A DNA stretch of 64,000 nt from Zonotrichia leucophrys gambelii (taxonomy: Eukaryota > Chordata > Aves > Passeriformes > Passerellidae). Where the stretch lies: contig NC_088175.1 of NCBI RefSeq assembly GCF_028769735.1, positions 7,502,001-7,566,000 of the forward strand, in the 5' to 3' direction. The notes under the pieces were generated by a model that had not been told where the DNA came from, ran no database searches, and saw only the letters and a list, made by a program, of their open reading frames with translations. The position numbers and the translations under genes were made by a program. Below are positions 60,353-64,000 of this stretch, piece by piece; within the stretch, counting starts at the first letter, position 1; each line of letters opens with the position of its first letter.

Positions 60353-60432
60353 TGTGCTGGTTGCCCCAAGGATTTTACATTTACTACTCATGATTTTACA
60401 TGTATCTTGTCAGCCAGCCTGGTATACATCCA
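60353..60432 (+). repeat. Diverged repeated segment, copy 2 (partner at 59203-59280)
   Basis: TGTGCTGGTTGCCCCAAGGA, TACTCATGATTTTACATGTA, TCTTGTCAGCCAGCCTGG and TATACATCCAG match copy 1 with a few base changes and a small insertion (TTTTACATTTAC). Similarity fades on both sides, so the shared unit is about 80 bp. Confidence 0.75.
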
Positions 60433-60890
60433 GCAGCTCTCTGCAGAGGGGCTGTGCTGGGATGGGAGCTGGCAGGAGAGTTTTCTGCTTGAGCATTGGC
60501 CCCTGCAGCTCACTGGGGCTGTGTGAGGGCTGGTGGCAGATGGTTCTGCCTGCTGGAGCCCTTCCTGGCCACTTGTCCCTGTTTTCTCTCCTTCCTCAAG
60601 GAAGAGATGGCACCTGGCATTTATGGAGAGTCCTGGGTGCTGTGTGGCATTCACTTTCATCTGTCACCCTAGCTGTGTTCTGCCTTCTTTGTGGGAAGTC
60701 AATAGAGAAAAAACAAAACCTGCTTTGGATCCAAATCTAGCTTGTCTGAGATACTTATGTAGCCATTTATTTATTTATTTCTAACAAAATCCCTTTGGTT
60801 TGTGGCTTGATGTGATACACTGTTTTTGTGACGAGGATAATGACCACAGATTCATGAAAATGTCTTTGAATGCCTTGAGCATGACCAGAA

Positions 60891-60981
60891 GTGGATATTT
60901 AAATATAGCTGAGTTTCTCTGTGGGTTTTTTAAACAAGTAGATATTTAGGTGTACCTGGGTTTCTCTGTGGCTTTTTTTAA
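60891..60981. repeat. 47-bp tandem duplication
   Basis: GATATTTAAATATAGCTGAG then TTTCTCTGTGGGTTTTTTAA (from 60894) is followed 47 bp later by GATATTTAGGTGTACCTGGG then TTTCTCTGTGGCTTTTTTTA (from 60941). The two copies are imperfect. Confidence 0.8.
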
Positions 60982-63083
60982 CAGAAAGCAGGCATGAGTT
61001 TGTGAGAAATCATTCTTCTTTGTGCCTGCACAAGCTTCCTGTGGGTGAGTGATGGGCAGTTGGTGTCAGCTTCAAAGCTGCCCCATCCATTCAGGGTTCC
61101 ATCATCAGCACTGCCCATGTAACTCTTTGGGAAGTTCCCAGCTCATCCCTGTCACTGTCACACAGGTAAGGAGCAGGCATCACCCCAGATCTCCAGACTC
61201 TGACATAGCCCAGTTTAGGACACAGGTGGGTATTCCTGGTGTGTCCTGGATCAGGGACACCAGTGCACCCTCAGGATGCAGAAGCAGAAGTCTCTCACAG
61301 TTGTGCTCTGTGCATTGGGCTTCACACACACAGATAATTACAGATTTGCTCTGTAGTCTGCAGCGTTACCAAATATCCAGGAGCAGCAATCCTTGGGGTT
61401 TGTCTGGCCTACAAGACCCTTCCGTTGCAGGGGAAGGTGTGATATATTGTTAGGGTGAACTGATAGCAAAGAGTCAATCTTTCCAGCTCTAGGAACTGCT
61501 ACCCAGTGCCATTTCATGGAGTACCAGAGTACTGTGTCCTTTGGGAGGTGAGAGTGATTTCCTCTGGCTTGGACTCATGAGAGGAGGCAGCAACAAGCTC
61601 CTAATGGGATCTGCCATTTCTCTGGGATGAGGCTGGATAGGCTGGCTCCATTTTTCCCATTGCCAGAGCCTCCAGAGCTGCTCAGTCTCCTGTGAGCTGC
61701 TGCCCCAGGCATCAGAGCTGTCTTTGAGAGCTGTCTTTGAGGTACCTGTGAGGGACTCTGTGGCCCACCTGGCATCTGGGTGTCATGGTTTCACTGCAGC
61801 TGGCAGCCAAACCCCACAGGGCTGCCTGCTCACTTCTCTCACACCCAGGGGGACATCCCAGACCCCCCTGCAGCACAGCTGGAGGGCTGAGGTATAGCCC
61901 AGAGCTTGCACCTCTCTCTTTGGCTCTTCATGGGTGCCATGTGGACACATGTTCCCTGCAGACTTTCCTTTCCCTGTACCTGCCTGCTGCCCACAGGCCC
62001 ATCTCAGTGCCCAGGCATGAGAAGGTGACCTGAGGGCTGCTGATGCTCCTGTGGTGGTATCATCACCTTGAGAAGCTCAGAAACCAGCTGCCTGGAGGAG
62101 CCATTTATCCACACTGGCAAAGAACACCATTAAACATGAACCAGCTTGTTGCTAGCTGTCAGAGCTAGCCTGGCTGGCTTGGGCTTAAAATCTGCTAGCA
62201 GTGTTCGTGTGATTTATAATGGGAATCCTGCCTTTGGTGGGAGTAACTCAATGGAAATACTGAGGGTGGTGTGCATGGAGTGTGTGTGGGAAAGTGTGTG
62301 TGAAAGCAGCAGCAGGAATTCTAGAGGAGGGGATGCTTTGGCCCTGCTGATGGCCACAGACGTGACTGGCAGCAAAGAATTGGGTAAACACGCCAGGATG
62401 TGTGGTTTGTGTCAGGACTGGGAGGTCTGGGCTGTGATAAGGCCACAGCACAGATGGCTCACCAGCAGAGGGCTGGTTCCCTGATAACAGGAGCAGTGTC
62501 ACACCACAATTTTTCTTGCTGTGGTTCCAAGAGGAAGGAATAGATAAGATGACCAAAGTGATGGAAAGGAGGCAACAGGCAGCAGCTTTCCTAGGGTTTT
62601 TGGAGGGTAAGCAAGATGCTGAGATAAAGGTCAGCCTGTAATCACCACTGACTCCTAAGGCATGTGAAAAATGTGTCCCAGAACCCATTTCTTTGCTGTC
62701 AGTGAGGAGGGATGCTAAGGCTGTCATTAGGGCTTGCTAGTGGGTGTCCCTTATTTTCTGTGGCACACACAGGGACCCTGGCCACCTTTTGGTGAACATG
62801 TGAGTGTGTGTTTGTAGGTGTGTGGGTGTGCGTGACAGGTTAGGTTAGAACAATCCTCACCTTCCCTTTCCTTCAGTTTTTGTACCAAATTTGTAGTGTT
62901 CCCTTGCTGAGGAGCTGGAGCTCCTTGTGGTTCCCCATCTGGGTGCAGGATGTGTCTGCTGGTGCTGTGGCTGGAGCCCATCCTGGGTCTGGAACTGGGA
63001 ATCCTGCGGAAAGTACCTGCACATACACTCTGTGAGAGCTCAGACAAGCTCTGTCTTTTTGAGAAGACAATGCTGATGATGCC
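60982..63083. other. Intronic stretch without recognised genes
   Basis: Unique-looking sequence. A 14-base direct repeat, AGAGCTGTCTTTGA, occurs twice in succession near 61716-61741. A TG-rich tract lies at 62798-62834. No CCDC85C exon is found. Confidence 0.45.
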
Positions 63084-63089
63084 AATACC

Positions 63090-63400
63090 TGTAGGGGGAT
63101 AGAATATAAGGTAGTATAGAATGTAATCTTACCCCCTAAAGAGTTGCAGCTGGGTTAATTATTAAGGATTAGGAGCAGGCCTGATGTTAACAGGCTGCAG
63201 CTGTAGCCAATCAGAAGCGTGTTATAAAAGAGTGGATTGGTTGGTTGAGGGAGCTGGAATCAGTTGGCTGCTGTGAGGACAAGGAAGAGTCAGTGCCTGG
63301 AGCAGCTGCCCACAAGAAACATCAAGGAGGTATGAAACTCCAGCAATATGGAACCTTTGCAATATAGTGACAATAGCACTCTTGCACTATAATGACAACA
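63090..63400 (+). mobile_element. Solo LTR of an endogenous retrovirus, 311 bp
   Basis: It starts TGTAGGGGGATAGAATATAA and ends CTATAATGACAACA. AATACC stands directly before (63084-63089) and directly after (63401-63406), a perfect 6-bp target-site duplication. It is the same family as 48040-48348 but in the sense orientation of CCDC85C, and it is related to the older copy at 4128-4405. Internal blocks include GAATGTAATCTTACCCCCTA, GAGTTGCAGCTGGGTTAATT, AGAGTGGATTGGTTGGTTGA and GAGGTATGAAACTCCAGCAA. There are no viral genes. Confidence 0.92.
63207..63229 (+). promoter_or_regulatory. CCAAT and TATA boxes of the LTR promoter
   Basis: CCAAT at 63207-63211 (context GTAGCCAATCAGAAG) is followed 11 bases later by TATAAAA at 63223-63229. 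The same pair is kept, on the other strand, in the LTR at 48040-48348, where CCAAT is conserved and the TATA box is identical. This is the expected U3 promoter layout. Whether it is active is unknown. Confidence 0.6.
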
Positions 63401-63406
63401 AATACC

Positions 63407-64000
63407 CAGCTTTTATACAGGTCCCTGAGGACAACAATAAGCATCTCCAGATAAAAGTGAGATTTCCGTTAGAGTATTCAAAGCTGCTTCTCTCAGGAGT
63501 CTGTGTAGACTACAGATCATTCTGGAGCGACACAATTTCTTTTTCCCTTCTAAATCTGTTCCAAACCCAATCAGGTCCATAGGAAAATTCATAGTAGTGT
63601 GGTTATGTAGTGGAGGGCACTCAGCTTAGAGGTCTGGCTTCCTGACGCTGTTTCTGACTGTATTTTTCTCCAGTGCCCACTTCTTGAAGGATGCAAAGCC
63701 TGGAGACACCTCTGGCAGCACCAGCCCCTTGCCTTGATTGCCACAAGGAGCCACATTCTGTACCTCTGCCTTGCAGAGATGCTCAGGGGAAGTGGATTTT
63801 GTTTTGCCAGATGGCACACTTGCTATTACAACAACAAGCCCAAATGTTTGTGGTCTGTAGGTGTAAAGAGAAGCCATTAGATGGAGTGGGAAGGGATGAT
63901 GAGTCCTTGGCTGAAGCTCTGGCTGTCTGCTGAGCCTGTGAGAGCAGTGGTGGGAGGGGTGATGTGAGGGAAACATAGCAGCTAAACCCCAACGGCAGTC
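63407..64000. other. Right-hand end of the window
   Basis: Unique-looking sequence with short open frames on both strands and no recognised exon or repeat. The intron continues past the edge. Confidence 0.45.

Larger units (their letters stand above)
59174..64000 (+). other. CCDC85C: CCDC85C downstream intron (probable intron 3), 5' part
   Basis: It begins with the donor GTAAGA directly after exon B and runs off the right edge. It holds a diverged segment copied twice (59203-59280 and 60353-60432), a 47-bp tandem duplication and a solo LTR at 63090. The expected final coding exon of CCDC85C was looked for and not found. Confidence 0.75.

Noticed and set aside
37197..63400. Complete endogenous retrovirus with viral genes
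   Set aside because: None of the LTRs is followed by gag, pol or env-like sequence, and the 48-kb and 63-kb copies are in opposite orientation with their own target-site duplications, so they are separate solo LTRs and not the two ends of one provirus.
1..64000. tRNA, rRNA, microRNA clusters, CRISPR arrays or bacterial operons
   Set aside because: No cloverleaf with A and B boxes, no rRNA-like block, no spaced palindromic repeats and no tightly packed long ORFs were seen. Structure-based searches were not possible here.

Overview
This window looks like the inside of one large gene in a bird, most likely a songbird. The base composition is that of a vertebrate. Coding sequence appears only as two short exons with GT-AG splice signals. 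The interspersed repeats are CR1-type LINE fragments and short solo LTRs of kinds I associate with passerine genomes. There are no operons, ribosome-binding sites, CRISPR arrays or other prokaryotic features. The species call is inference.

The gene is best read as CCDC85C on the + strand. Exon A (42206-42282, 77 nt) encodes a coiled-coil segment containing YIRQLETKVKLLEDDNKLL. Exon B (59069-59173, 105 nt) encodes the segment containing DLRTLRKGLSPYHSESQ. Exon A ends in phase 0 and exon B begins and ends in phase 0, so they join cleanly. The GC-rich first exon with the start codon and the last exon with the conserved C-terminus are not seen here and should lie outside the window. The layout is therefore: the 3' part of a first intron (1-42205), exon A, a 16.8-kb intron (42283-59068), exon B, and the 5' part of a third intron (59174-64000). 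Exons total 182 of 64000 bases.

The introns hold most of what can be annotated. There are five LTRs (4128-4405 +, 37197-37620 +, 48040-48348 -, 51535-51936 +, 63090-63400 +); four have perfect 6-bp target-site duplications. CR1-family LINE fragments lie at 9440-9940 (-), 15685-15850 (-), 31900-32515 (-) and 35672-36097 (+). A probable ancient MIR/CORE-SINE lies at 16312-16428. Tandem repeats include a 55-bp GC-rich minisatellite (18649-19290), a 12-bp minisatellite (2251-2470) and several small duplications. A CpG-rich patch at 13815-14600 stands out from the CpG-poor surroundings and may be an internal regulatory element.

I found no new molecular system. The points most worth checking are: the inverted pair of near-identical LTRs flanking exon B, with possible effects on skipping or circularisation; a NAGNAG acceptor at exon B; a possible in-frame alternative terminal exon at 54364; the CpG patch; and a fold-back repeat at 58639-58749. 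The longest open reading frames are explained by repeats or chance.
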